Shown here: in pieces, positions 1 through 7,366 of the stretch
How positions within the stretch are numbered: position 1 is the stretch's first letter
Layout: each line of letters starts with the position of its first letter
Assembly (NCBI GenBank): GCA_026389555.1
Contig: JAPLHQ010000074.1
Location: 1-50,030 of the forward strand
Length of the DNA: 50,030 nucleotides
Origin: Chloroflexota bacterium
GTDB taxonomy: Bacteria > Chloroflexota > Limnocylindria > Limnocylindrales > Limnocylindraceae
Direction of reading: 5' to 3'
Program-made: the position numbers and the translations under genes
Notes under the pieces: model-generated
Told to the model about the DNA's origin: nothing
What the model saw: only the letters and a program-made list of their open reading frames with translations
The model's database searches: none

Positions 1-1767
1 AACCGCCGCACGACGTCGGCGCGCCTGCTCCTTGCTCAGCTTCGCCACTGGCGCAGCCGCAACAGCCTTCTTGGCGACAGGTTTCACTACCGCAGGCGTC
101 CCTGCAGCCGCCTTCGGTGCCCTAGCGCCAGAGCGCCCCGCGGTCGCCACATCATCTGCGGAGGCGGCGGTCCAGCCGTTGGCAACAGCGGCACGCCAGG
201 CGCGCCACCCACCATCGAACCGAACCACTCGCCCATCGCTCACGATCCAAAGCTCCGTACAGATGCGCTCAAGAAGTCGTCGGTCGTGACTTACCAGCAA
301 CACCGTTCGCTCACCATCTAGGAGGAAGCGTTCAAGGGACTCACAGGCATCAACATCAAGATGGTTTGTCGGCTCATCGAGAAGGAGCAGATTGGATGGC
401 AGCAGCCCAAGAATCGCTAGCTCTAGTCGACTCCGTTCACCACCAGAGAGAACAGCGACCTGCTTATCAACGTCACTGCCACGGAAGAGGAAGCGCGCCA
501 GATGCGCACGCGCCTCGCCGAGTTCAACTGGTACCGCTGCGCGCAGTGCCTCAATCACCGTTGTCCCGTGCAACCCTGCCGCACGAACCTGTGCGAGATA
601 GCCAGGCACAACACCACCTGCAACCTGGATCTCTCCGCTGAGCGGCGGGAGGATCCCAGCGATGCTCTTGAGAAGCGTCGTCTTTCCAGCGCCATTCGGT
701 CCCACGATCCCAATGCGCTCTCCGCGGCGCAGCGCAATACTGCGCGCCGTGGCGATCGTGCGCGGCGCCGGCTCTCTGTATCCAACGACCGCCTCAACCA
801 GACGCACCGGCTCAGCTGGTCCGCGACCAGCACCAGCGGCGGAGATCGCCAGTGCTGCGCGACGCTTCGGCGCGACCACCGGCTCAATCGCCGCGAGGCG
901 CGCCTCATGCTCGTGCATCTTCCCGTACTTCCGGTGACTCCGATACGTCTGAATCAGCTCCTTCTCTCGCGCGATCTCTTTCGTCCTTCGCTCAGCATCT
1001 CGGTCTGCATCTTCCTCTTTTGCCTCTCGCTGCTGGGAGTACGCCGAGTAGTTCCCGCGGAATCGTGTGACTGTGTGATTCCGCACCTCCCAGACCCGAT
1101 CGACGACCGTATCGAGGAAGGCACGGTCGTGGCTCGCTACGACGAGCGCCCCTCTCCGTGCGCGAAGCGCACCTTCAAGCCACTCAATCGCCTCTACATC
1201 CAGGTGGTTCGTTGGCTCGTCGAGCAATAGCAAGTCTGGATCTGCGATCACCAGGCGCGCAAGGGCGACGCGCGTCTGCTCACCACCAGAGAGGAGCTTC
1301 GGCGACTCGCTGTGGCGCGCAGTTGGGAAGCCGAGGCCACGCAGTGCGGCGGCGACGCGATCATCAATCGTGTAACCCTCAAGCGCATCAAATCGCTGTC
1401 GAGCCGCCGCATACTCTGGGCTTGCCGCCCCACCGCCAATCTCAGCAGCGTGCAGTTCAGCTGCAATCCGGGTGATCTCCTCCGCCCCGCCGCGCACCGC
1501 CTCGGTGAGCGTTGCCGCCTCGAGCAGTTTCGGATCATGCGACGACTCTTGCGCGAGCACCTCAATCCGAACGCCGCGCGCGCGTTCCACCTTGCCGCCA
1601 TCCGGCTCCTCTCGGCCGACCATCATCCGCAGCAGCGTGGTCTTCCCTGCGCCGTTTGGGCCAACGAGTCCGATCCGCTCGCCAGCGGCAACGCTGACGC
1701 TCACGTCGCTCAGAATCGTGACGGCGCCAATCTCGCGGCCAATGCCGGTTAACGTCAGCAGGCTCAT
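1..1767 (-). CDS. ABC-F family ATPase, C-terminus cut by window edge
   Basis: This is a soluble ABC protein with two tandem nucleotide-binding domains and no membrane segment, which defines the ABC-F family of ribosome-acting ATPases (Uup/EttA-like). About 589 residues are visible. They include a first Walker A (GPNGAGKTT) near residue 36, signature LSGGEQTR near 159 and Walker B LLLDEPTNHLD near 180. A charged interdomain linker follows at about 240-300, then a second Walker A near 356, signature LSGGERSR near 440 and a second LLLDEPTNHLD. After an Ala/Lys/Pro-rich stretch a basic helical segment (KLSKEQARRRR) begins, as in the C-terminal coiled coil of Uup-like members, and runs off the left edge. 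The ATG at 1767 overlaps the fpg stop by 4 bases (ATGA), so translation is probably coupled to fpg and polA. Which ribosomal or drug-related role it plays cannot be read from sequence. Confidence 0.93.
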   Translation of the reverse strand, partial: MSLLTLTGIGREIGAVTILSDVSVSVAAGERIGLVGPNGAGKTTLLRMMVGREEPDGGKVERARGVRIEVLAQESSHDPKLLEAATLTEAVRGGAEEITRIAAELHAAEIGGGAASPEYAAARQRFDALEGYTIDDRVAAALRGLGFPTARHSESPKLLSGGEQTRVALARLVIADPDLLLLDEPTNHLDVEAIEWLEGALRARRGALVVASHDRAFLDTVVDRVWEVRNHTVTRFRGNYSAYSQQREAKEEDADRDAERRTKEIAREKELIQTYRSHRKYGKMHEHEARLAAIEPVVAPKRRAALAISAAGAGRGPAEPVRLVEAVVGYREPAPRTIATARSIALRRGERIGIVGPNGAGKTTLLKSIAGILPPLSGEIQVAGGVVPGYLAQVRAAGLHGTTVIEALRAAVPVELGEARAHLARFLFRGSDVDKQVAVLSGGERSRLELAILGLLPSNLLLLDEPTNHLDVDACESLERFLLDGERTVLLVSHDRRLLERICTELWIVSDGRVVRFDGGWRAWRAAVANGWTAASADDVATAGRSGARAPKAAAGTPAVVKPVAKKAVAAAPVAKLSKEQARRRRAAV

Positions 1768-2780
1768 ACGCTCGTACCGCTCCGTACCGCGCGTCGACGT
1801 GCTGCGGCGCGTTCGGCCGACGTTGCACCAACCGTTGCCGCCTGCAGTCCCTCACTCCAGCGTGGTCCCCGCCGTTCGAGTGCGCCTCCGCGCATCGTTG
1901 CCGCAGAGCCAGCCGCCCTCCGGCCGCGAGGGAGGGGTTGGCAGTGTGGGCAGTAGTGCGTCCCGCGACCACCGAGCGTCGCGCGACGAATCGGACGACC
2001 GCAGCGCACGCACGGTTCGCCACCACGCTGATAGACGGCGAGTCGCTCTTGCATGCTCCCGTCCCCATCTGGTCCCGTGTAGTCATCAATGGATGAGCCA
2101 CGTGCCGCGACCGCTTCGCTCAGCACACCCACAATCGCGGCGTGCAGTTGCTCAACCTCTGCTGGGCGCAAGGCTGCGGCAACGGCGAGCGGGTGGAGCT
2201 GCGCACGCCAGAGCGCCTCATCAACATAGATATTGCCGAGACCGGCAAGGAAGCGCTGATCAAGGAGGAGGCTCTTCAGCCGTCCCCGTCGCGGCGCAAG
2301 CATCGCCTGGAAGGCGGCGACGGTGAAGGTCACCTCCAGTGGCTCAGGTCCATGGTCACTGAGCGCCGCGTCGTCGGCGGGATCGAGCGAAGTTGCTGGG
2401 GCACCATCATCTCGCCGCGCAACAAGGGCGAGTCGACCGAAGGCGCGGACATCACGGAAGCGGATCTCACGCCCATCAGCCAGCGTCAAGATCGCCCGAA
2501 TATACGGATCAACCGGTGCAGCACCAGGAAGCACAAGCAACTGGCCGGTCATGCGCAGATGCACCATCAGGATAAGGCCACCTTCAAGATCAACCAGGAT
2601 CCACTTTGCTCTTCGTCGCACCCCTTCAATGCGTCGACCAGCGATCGCACGCGAGAAGGTGGTTGGATCTGGCGTGCTGAGATTTGCCGCGCGGATGATT
2701 CGGCTCGCGTTGACTCTCGCACCTGCGACCATCTTCGCAAGATCACGCGCAACCGTCTCAACCTCTGGGAGTTCAGGCAC
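1764..2780 (-). CDS. mutM: Formamidopyrimidine-DNA glycosylase (Fpg/MutM) with extended tail
   Basis: Base-excision repair enzyme that removes 8-oxoguanine and formamidopyrimidines and cuts the abasic site. I chose the GTG at 2780 because it gives the obligatory N-terminus (start-Pro-Glu-Leu-Pro-Glu-Val-Glu): Pro2 is the Schiff-base nucleophile and Glu3 the acid. Further family marks are RRRAKWI (catalytic Lys), GLGNIYVDEALW (helix-two-turn-helix) and a C-terminal zinc finger, C-x2-C-x16-C-x2-C, containing the Arg of the GRGTHYC motif. The product is 338 residues, against roughly 270-290 usual for the family. About 58 extra Arg/Ala-rich residues follow the last zinc Cys, where most Fpg proteins end. 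The start lies 8 bases inside polA and the stop overlaps the next gene by 4 bases, so this is a coupled repair unit. Confidence 0.96.
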   Translation of the reverse strand: MPELPEVETVARDLAKMVAGARVNASRIIRAANLSTPDPTTFSRAIAGRRIEGVRRRAKWILVDLEGGLILMVHLRMTGQLLVLPGAAPVDPYIRAILTLADGREIRFRDVRAFGRLALVARRDDGAPATSLDPADDAALSDHGPEPLEVTFTVAAFQAMLAPRRGRLKSLLLDQRFLAGLGNIYVDEALWRAQLHPLAVAAALRPAEVEQLHAAIVGVLSEAVAARGSSIDDYTGPDGDGSMQERLAVYQRGGEPCVRCGRPIRRATLGGRGTHYCPHCQPLPRGRRAAGSAATMRGGALERRGPRWSEGLQAATVGATSAERAAARRRAVRSGTSV

Positions 2781-5649
2781 GCCCGCTCCAACGTTGCATC
2801 TCGTCCCATCGGAGTCCTGTCTTCGCCTCCACGGTGAGCGGGACGTCGAGTGCGAGTGCCCCCTCCATCGTCTCAATCAGCAGCGGGATGAGCCGCTCAA
2901 CCTCACCCTCTGGTGCCTCAAGGAGGAGTTCGTCGTGCACCTGGAGGATGAGGCGTGCCTTCAGGCCCGCCGCGGCAAGTCGCGGCGTGAGGCGGATCAT
3001 GGCGATCTTGATGATGTCAGCCGCCGTCCCCTGAATCGGATGGTTGATTGCAGCGCGCTCCCCAGCCGCACGAAGTGCCGGGTTTGCGGCGCGAAGCTCT
3101 GGGATCGGGCGACGACGACCGAGCTGCGTGGTGACGGCGCCGTTTGCGCGCGCCTCCTCCTTAATCGTGTCGATATAGCGCTTGATCCCTGGGTAGCGCT
3201 CAAAGTATCCCGCGATAAACGTCTTCGCCGCATCGCGAGAGATCCCTGCACGTGTCGCAAGTCCAAAGTCACCCATTCCGTAAGCAATACCGAAGTTCAC
3301 CATCTTCGCCATCGCGCGCTCGTCGTCGTTCACCTCCTCTTGTGGCTTGCCAAGCACGCGCGAGGCGGTGGCACGATGGATATCCTCCCCCGCGGCAAAC
3401 GCCTCAATCAGGTGTGGGTCACGCGTCACATGCGCAAGGATGCGCAGCTCAATCTGGCTGTAGTCGGCGGCAACGAGCCTGTTCCCCTTCTCCGCGATGA
3501 AGGCGTGACGAATCTTTCGACCCAGTTCGGAGCGGATCGGGATGTTCTGGAGGTTCGGCTCAACGCTGCTCAAGCGTCCGGTTGCAGCGATCGCCTGCTG
3601 GAAGGTGGTGTGAATCCGACCATCCGCCTCAACGAGCTTCGGAAGCGCCTCAACATAGGTGCTCTGCAACTTTGAGACGGTGCGCCACTCCAGGGCAATA
3701 CCAACAAGCGGATGCTCCCCCTGGATCTCCTCCAAGACGCTCGCATCGGTTGACCACGCGCCCGTCTTCGTCTTCTTCCCACGCGAGAGGCCGAGCTCGC
3801 CGAAGAGGAGTTCGCCGAGCTGCTTCGGCGAGCCGAGCGCAACCGCGTGACCGACCGACTTCTCTGCCGCCGCCTCAAGGCGCGCAATCTCAAGCCGGAA
3901 GGCGTCGCCAAGCTGTGCAAGGGCCGCACTATCGACGGCGATTCCCGCCGCCTCCATCCGTGCAAGGACCTCAACGAGGGGGAGCTCGATCTCTCGATAG
4001 AGCCGCTCGGTTCCCGCCGTACGTAGCTCACCACCGATGCCAGCACGCGAAGCGAGTGCCACGAGTGCGCTGAGGGTTGCCACCTGTACGGGCGTCAGTC
4101 CCTCAGGGAGGTCGGCCCCCAGCCGAGATGCGGCAACCTCAACGAGTCCAGGGTTTCGCAGTGTGACGTTGCTGATCCAGGTGCCGAGCGCCACATCATC
4201 AACAAGGTGTGGCGCCTCATCGGCACCGATCGCGATCAGCGCGCCGAAGAGATCCTTGATGCCGAGTCCAACGAGCTCTCGACCGGAACGTGCGATCAGT
4301 GTCAGGAGCCGGTGCACAACGTTTGGATCTTCAGCAACGAGGAGTGCGCCACGCTCATCGGCAATCGCGAGTGCGATCGGTCCACGCGGACCACGCCGAT
4401 CGACGCCGTACCCCCCGAGTGAAAGGACTCCATCAGTTGAAAGCGTGCTGAAACGCTGCTCCCCTTCGCTCACGCTGTTGAGGTGCAGTGCCCCTGCGGC
4501 GGCAAGATCTCCACGCTTCAGCGCCTCAATCTGCGCGCTGAGTGCAACCTCAGCCTCGCCAGTTGATGAAGGGGCTACTGCTGCGGTCGGCGCCGCACGC
4601 CCCGCCGCGCTATTCCCCTCGCTCACCGAGTTGAAGTTGAAGCCGAGCTGCAGCTCGTCGCCCCCCGCCGTTCGCGGCGCAGCGGTCACCGGTGCCACAC
4701 GCTCTTTTGTTCCGCGCAACGCCGCACCCGCAGTTGCCGTCGCAATCGCTTGCGCCGCCGCTTCACGATCCTCTCCTTCGAGTGGTGGAAGCCGGCCGAT
4801 CAGTGCGCGGAATTCAAGTTCGCGAAGCAGTGCAAGAGCAAGCTCACGGTCGTAGCGACCGATCACTCCACCTTCGTCTGGTAGCTGCAGCGGAGCATCG
4901 CGATCAATTGTCATCAGCCCCTGGCCGGCAAAGGCGGCGTCGCGATTGGCGCGCAGCAGTTCGCGAATCCGTACCGGCTCAACCTCATCGAGCCGCTCAT
5001 AGAGTCCTGTCAGCGAGCCGAACGCTGCGATCAGTTTCGCCGCGGTCTTCTCTCCGACACCTGGCACGCCAGGAATATTGTCCGAGCTATCCCCCTTCAG
5101 CGACTTGAAGTCAACGATCTGCTCGGGTGTGAGGCCGTACCGCTCAAAGATCTTCGCGGGGTCATAGGTAACCATCGCATCGGCGCCACCCTTCGCCGTA
5201 TGGAGGAGTGAGACGTTTGGGCCAACGAGCTGCAACATGTCGAGGTCTCCAGAGACAATGAGCACCTCCCAGCCCTCACGTCGCGCCTGCTCAGCAATCG
5301 TTCCGATGACATCGTCCGCCTCATAGCCTGGCGCCTCAAGCAGCGGAAGGCCGAGCGCCGCAACCAGGTCACGAACGAGTGGCACCTGCGAGCGCAGCTC
5401 ATCTGGCATTGAGGGTCGTTGCGCCTTATATGCAGGGAATCGTTCGTGTCGGTGCGTGGCCCCTGGCGCATCAAAGGCGACGATCGCCCGCTCTGGGTGC
5501 GCGTCTGCAATCGCACGAAGGAGGATGCTGGTGAATCCGAACGCGGCATTTGTGAGGAGGCCCCGACTGTTCGTCAGGGGCGGGATCGCATGAAAGGCGC
5601 GATAGATCAGCCCATACGCATCAACGAGGAGGAGGCGTTTCGGTTGCAC
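2773..5649 (-). CDS. polA: DNA polymerase I
   Basis: Repair polymerase that removes RNA primers and fills gaps. It has 958 residues. The N-terminal 5'-3' exonuclease/FEN domain covers about 1-300 (LLLVDAYGLIYRAFHA, GYEADDVIGT, VSGDLDMLQL, GDSSDNIPGVPGVGEKTA). A low-complexity linker spans roughly 300-400. The next block has the 3'-5' exonuclease fold position, but I do not find the D-x-E metal motif; the expected strand reads IALAIADERGALLVAE, so proofreading is probably lost. The polymerase domain is complete: motif A ADYSQIELRILAH, motif B RAMAKMVNFGIAYG, motif C LQVHDELLLEAP. The start is GTG at 5649. It has no Shine-Dalgarno, but a TACGCT hexamer lies 6 bases upstream, as for a leaderless mRNA. 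Fpg overlaps its 3' end. Confidence 0.97.
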   Translation of the reverse strand: MQPKRLLLVDAYGLIYRAFHAIPPLTNSRGLLTNAAFGFTSILLRAIADAHPERAIVAFDAPGATHRHERFPAYKAQRPSMPDELRSQVPLVRDLVAALGLPLLEAPGYEADDVIGTIAEQARREGWEVLIVSGDLDMLQLVGPNVSLLHTAKGGADAMVTYDPAKIFERYGLTPEQIVDFKSLKGDSSDNIPGVPGVGEKTAAKLIAAFGSLTGLYERLDEVEPVRIRELLRANRDAAFAGQGLMTIDRDAPLQLPDEGGVIGRYDRELALALLRELEFRALIGRLPPLEGEDREAAAQAIATATAGAALRGTKERVAPVTAAPRTAGGDELQLGFNFNSVSEGNSAAGRAAPTAAVAPSSTGEAEVALSAQIEALKRGDLAAAGALHLNSVSEGEQRFSTLSTDGVLSLGGYGVDRRGPRGPIALAIADERGALLVAEDPNVVHRLLTLIARSGRELVGLGIKDLFGALIAIGADEAPHLVDDVALGTWISNVTLRNPGLVEVAASRLGADLPEGLTPVQVATLSALVALASRAGIGGELRTAGTERLYREIELPLVEVLARMEAAGIAVDSAALAQLGDAFRLEIARLEAAAEKSVGHAVALGSPKQLGELLFGELGLSRGKKTKTGAWSTDASVLEEIQGEHPLVGIALEWRTVSKLQSTYVEALPKLVEADGRIHTTFQQAIAATGRLSSVEPNLQNIPIRSELGRKIRHAFIAEKGNRLVAADYSQIELRILAHVTRDPHLIEAFAAGEDIHRATASRVLGKPQEEVNDDERAMAKMVNFGIAYGMGDFGLATRAGISRDAAKTFIAGYFERYPGIKRYIDTIKEEARANGAVTTQLGRRRPIPELRAANPALRAAGERAAINHPIQGTAADIIKIAMIRLTPRLAAAGLKARLILQVHDELLLEAPEGEVERLIPLLIETMEGALALDVPLTVEAKTGLRWDEMQRWSGRA

Positions 5650-5655
5650 GATCGG

Positions 5656-5661
5656 AGCGTA
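5656..5661 (-). promoter_or_regulatory. -10-like TACGCT, leaderless start of polA
   Basis: TACGCT (TANNNT) lies exactly 6 bases before the polA GTG. The intervening bases (ccgatc) have no Shine-Dalgarno character and I see no good -35. The same geometry recurs at six other genes in the window. Confidence 0.5.
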
Positions 5662-5694
5662 GCGCAGGAGGAGCGTGGAGCAGGTGGCGCGCTG

Positions 5695-5712
5695 GCGCGC
5701 AGTTCGGCGCGC
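5695..5712 (-). terminator. Possible hairpin after the sigma/membrane-protein pair
   Basis: GCGCGC-N6-GCGCGC lies between the end of the membrane-protein gene and the polA promoter. It has no T-run, so it is a weak candidate for a factor-independent stop. Confidence 0.25.
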
Positions 5713-5718
5713 GGCGGG

Positions 5719-6231
5719 TTAGGCGTGGCGACGGCGGCGAGTTCGCTCAATCAGTAGGAGGCTAACGAGAAGGCCTGCGCCGCCAACGATCGTGAGCCAA
5801 GGGAGCCCCGCCGCTTCAAGCGGTTCAGCTGCCTCAAGGGGGTCGGCCACCTTCGCATCTGCGCTCGGTGCCTCTGTGGATCCCTCCGGTGTTGCCGCTC
5901 CCGCTGCTGGCGTTGACGCAACACTCAGCGGCGCCTGAAGTGCTGACTCCCCGCCGTCACCCATGCGGAGCGCGCCGCCAGTTGGGAGGGCGACGAGCAA
6001 GATGGCGAGAGAGAGCGCAGCACTCGCTAGTCCCGCACGCGGCGCGTTGATGATGAGTTGGACAATCTGACCGAAACGACCAGAGCGCTGATACTTCGCC
6101 CGCCGCTCAGTCTCGCTAGCAAGCGCAACCTGCAGCGTGGGGGCGGCGAACGGATCCCGCTGTCGGGTCGGTTCGCCCGCCCGATACGCATCGGCGTGCT
6201 CAGTTGCAGGGGGGCGGCGGTCGTTAATCAT
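5719..6231 (-). CDS. Two-TM membrane protein, putative partner of the ECF sigma factor
   Basis: A 170-residue protein I do not recognise by family. A hydrophilic, charged N-terminal part (about 1-60) is followed by a hydrophobic helix (about 65-88), an Ala/Pro/Glu-rich stretch (about 90-140, probably extracytoplasmic) and a second hydrophobic helix (about 143-162) ending in a basic tail, RTRRRRHA. Its ATG overlaps the end of the ECF sigma gene by 8 bases. That is the classic position of an anti-sigma factor, and it is the only functional clue. It contains no cysteine, so it cannot carry the HxxxCxxC zinc motif of common anti-sigma domains. Anti-sigma function is inference; it could be another membrane protein co-regulated with the sigma factor. 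Confidence 0.75.
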   Translation of the reverse strand: MINDRRPPATEHADAYRAGEPTRQRDPFAAPTLQVALASETERRAKYQRSGRFGQIVQLIINAPRAGLASAALSLAILLVALPTGGALRMGDGGESALQAPLSVASTPAAGAATPEGSTEAPSADAKVADPLEAAEPLEAAGLPWLTIVGGAGLLVSLLLIERTRRRRHA

Positions 6232-6877
6232 CTCGCCCCCTCAACGCCTGGTCCTGGGGGTTGGTTCCCGGACGGAGGCCAGCGAGGAGGTGCCGAAGCT
6301 CCCCCCTCCCACGGCTGATACGACTCTTCACCGTTCCGACCGAGCAGCCCGTGATCTCGGCGATCTCGGCGTAGTCGTAGCCATCCACGTCATAGAGCAG
6401 GATCGCGGTGCGCCGCTCCTCAGGGATCTGCTCAAGTGCTGCGGCCAGCTCCGCCGCAAGCTCCCCTCGCTCCGCCGCAAGGACCGGATCGCTCGCCGCG
6501 CCGGCCTGGGGCTCGGCCACAGCGCCACGTTCATCCGAGCTGTCGGGCCCTTCACCGCTACGAATCGGGAGGGTTGGACGTCGTCGCTCACGCCGCAGGG
6601 CATCACGTGCGGCGTTCTGCACGATCCGCACAAACCAGCCACGCAGGTTGCGCGGCTCAACACGGTCGAGTGCGCGGTACGCAGAGATGAGCCCCTCCTG
6701 GAGCGCGTCATCCGCTCCCGCCGGTTCGCCAGTGATGCGCAGCGCCATCCTCCAGGCGAGGTCTAGGTCTGGGGTGAAGAGGGCACGGAAGGCCCCACTG
6801 TCGCCGCGACGTGCCGCCGCAAGCAGGCGCAACCGCTCCTGAGACTCGCCTGCCCCCTTCGTCAACCCCTCATCCAT
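6224..6877 (-). CDS. ECF-type RNA polymerase sigma factor
   Basis: A 217-residue group IV (extracytoplasmic function) sigma factor. Region 2 covers about 18-90: DLAWRMALRITGEPAGADDA carries the region 2.1-2.2 signature and LRGWFVRIVQNAARDALRRE the region 2.3-2.4 helix. A variable Gly/Ser/Glu-rich linker follows (about 100-145). Region 4 (about 150-205) has the helix-turn-helix YAEIAEITGCSVGTVKSRISR, which recognises -35 elements. Region 3 is absent, as expected for this class. It is the first gene of a two-gene unit with the membrane protein, which it overlaps by 8 bases. The ATG at 6877 is preceded by AGGGGG. A CATAGT hexamer 7 bases upstream could make it near-leaderless. The inducing signal is unknown. 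Confidence 0.93.
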   Translation of the reverse strand: MDEGLTKGAGESQERLRLLAAARRGDSGAFRALFTPDLDLAWRMALRITGEPAGADDALQEGLISAYRALDRVEPRNLRGWFVRIVQNAARDALRRERRRPTLPIRSGEGPDSSDERGAVAEPQAGAASDPVLAAERGELAAELAAALEQIPEERRTAILLYDVDGYDYAEIAEITGCSVGTVKSRISRGRGELRHLLAGLRPGTNPQDQALRGRDD

Positions 6878-6884
6878 CCCCCTA

Positions 6885-6890
6885 ACTATG
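6885..6890 (-). promoter_or_regulatory. Possible -10 CATAGT before the ECF sigma gene
   Basis: CATAGT lies 7 bases upstream of the ATG at 6877. It resembles the leaderless-type hexamers elsewhere, but the spacing is 7 rather than 6 and the first base is C. The intervening AGGGGG might instead be a Shine-Dalgarno. Confidence 0.28.
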
Positions 6891-6913
6891 CCGCACCGCT
6901 AGGATCAGGGGGC

Positions 6914-6999
6914 GCCGAAGTGGCGGAATGGCAGACGCAACCGACTCAAAATCGGTCGACTGAAAGGTCATGTGGGTTCGACTCCCACCTTCGGTACCA
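6914..6999 (+). tRNA. tRNA-Leu (anticodon CAA)
   Basis: An 86-base class II tRNA with encoded CCA. The acceptor stem is GCCGAAG/CTTCGGT, closed by a G-U pair. The anticodon stem CCGA/TCGG holds the loop CTCAAAA, giving anticodon CAA, which reads UUG. The variable arm is long, as in tRNA-Leu, and the T-arm is GTGGGTTCGACTCCCAC. The next tRNA differs from it at only about seven positions. Confidence 0.95.
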
Positions 7000-7026
7000 A
7001 CTCGCGACTCAGGCTACGATGGCGTG

Positions 7027-7112
7027 GCCGGAGTGGCGGAACGGCAGACGCATCCGACTTAAAATCGGCCGACCGAAAGGTCATGTGGGTTCGACTCCCA
7101 CCTTCGGCACCA
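7027..7112 (+). tRNA. tRNA-Leu (anticodon TAA)
   Basis: An 86-base class II tRNA with encoded CCA. The acceptor stem is GCCGGAG/CTTCGGC. The anticodon stem CCGA/TCGG holds the loop CTTAAAA, giving anticodon TAA, which reads UUA/UUG. It begins 27 bases after the first tRNA-Leu. Near identity, including the whole T-arm, points to a tandem duplication followed by anticodon change. Confidence 0.95.
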
Positions 7113-7125
7113 AAAGGGGGTTCAG

Positions 7126-7341
7126 TTGAGCAACGAGAGCACAACACCACGACCAGATCGCGCGACACTGATGCGCGAGCATGGCCAGGCGCGCGCCGAT
7201 CGCGCCGCCTTAACGCCGGGTTCTGCAGAGTGGCGTGCAGCTGCGGCCCGCGTTGCGGCGATTGAGGTTGAGCTCGCAAAGATCACCGCACTGAGTGTCC
7301 CGCCCGCGCGCGTTGCGCGACCTGAGGCGAAGGGGAAGTAG
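7126..7341 (+). CDS. Small hypothetical protein, 71 aa
   Basis: A short Ala/Arg/Glu-rich, probably helical, soluble protein with no cysteine and no membrane segment; I do not recognise its family. The start is TTG at 7126, 5 bases after AAAAGGGGG, a good Shine-Dalgarno that begins directly at the end of tRNA-Leu(TAA). It could therefore share the tRNA transcript. The reading frame stays open to a TAG at 7339-7341, just before a hairpin shared with the convergent prenyltransferase gene. The Shine-Dalgarno, the terminator position and coding-like composition favour a real gene. Its small size and lack of recognisable homologues keep confidence moderate. Confidence 0.55.
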   Translation: MSNESTTPRPDRATLMREHGQARADRAALTPGSAEWRAAAARVAAIEVELAKITALSVPPARVARPEAKGK

Positions 7342-7347
7342 TGTCGC

Positions 7348-7366
7348 GCTCGGCTAGATGCCGAGC
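7348..7366. terminator. Hairpin between convergent genes
   Basis: GCTCGGC-TAGAT-GCCGAGC, a perfect 7-bp stem with a 5-base loop, lies between the small plus-strand gene and the end of the prenyltransferase gene, whose TAG stop is in it. Its position suggests a bidirectional terminator. Neither side has a T-run. Confidence 0.45.

Noticed and set aside
2323-3675. A 450-codon plus-strand frame opposite fpg and polA
   Set aside because: It crosses two well-conserved genes on the other strand and has no family match or start signal.
6920-7129. A 69-codon open frame across both tRNA-Leu genes
   Set aside because: It is made of the two tRNA sequences; its internal repeat just mirrors the tRNA duplication.
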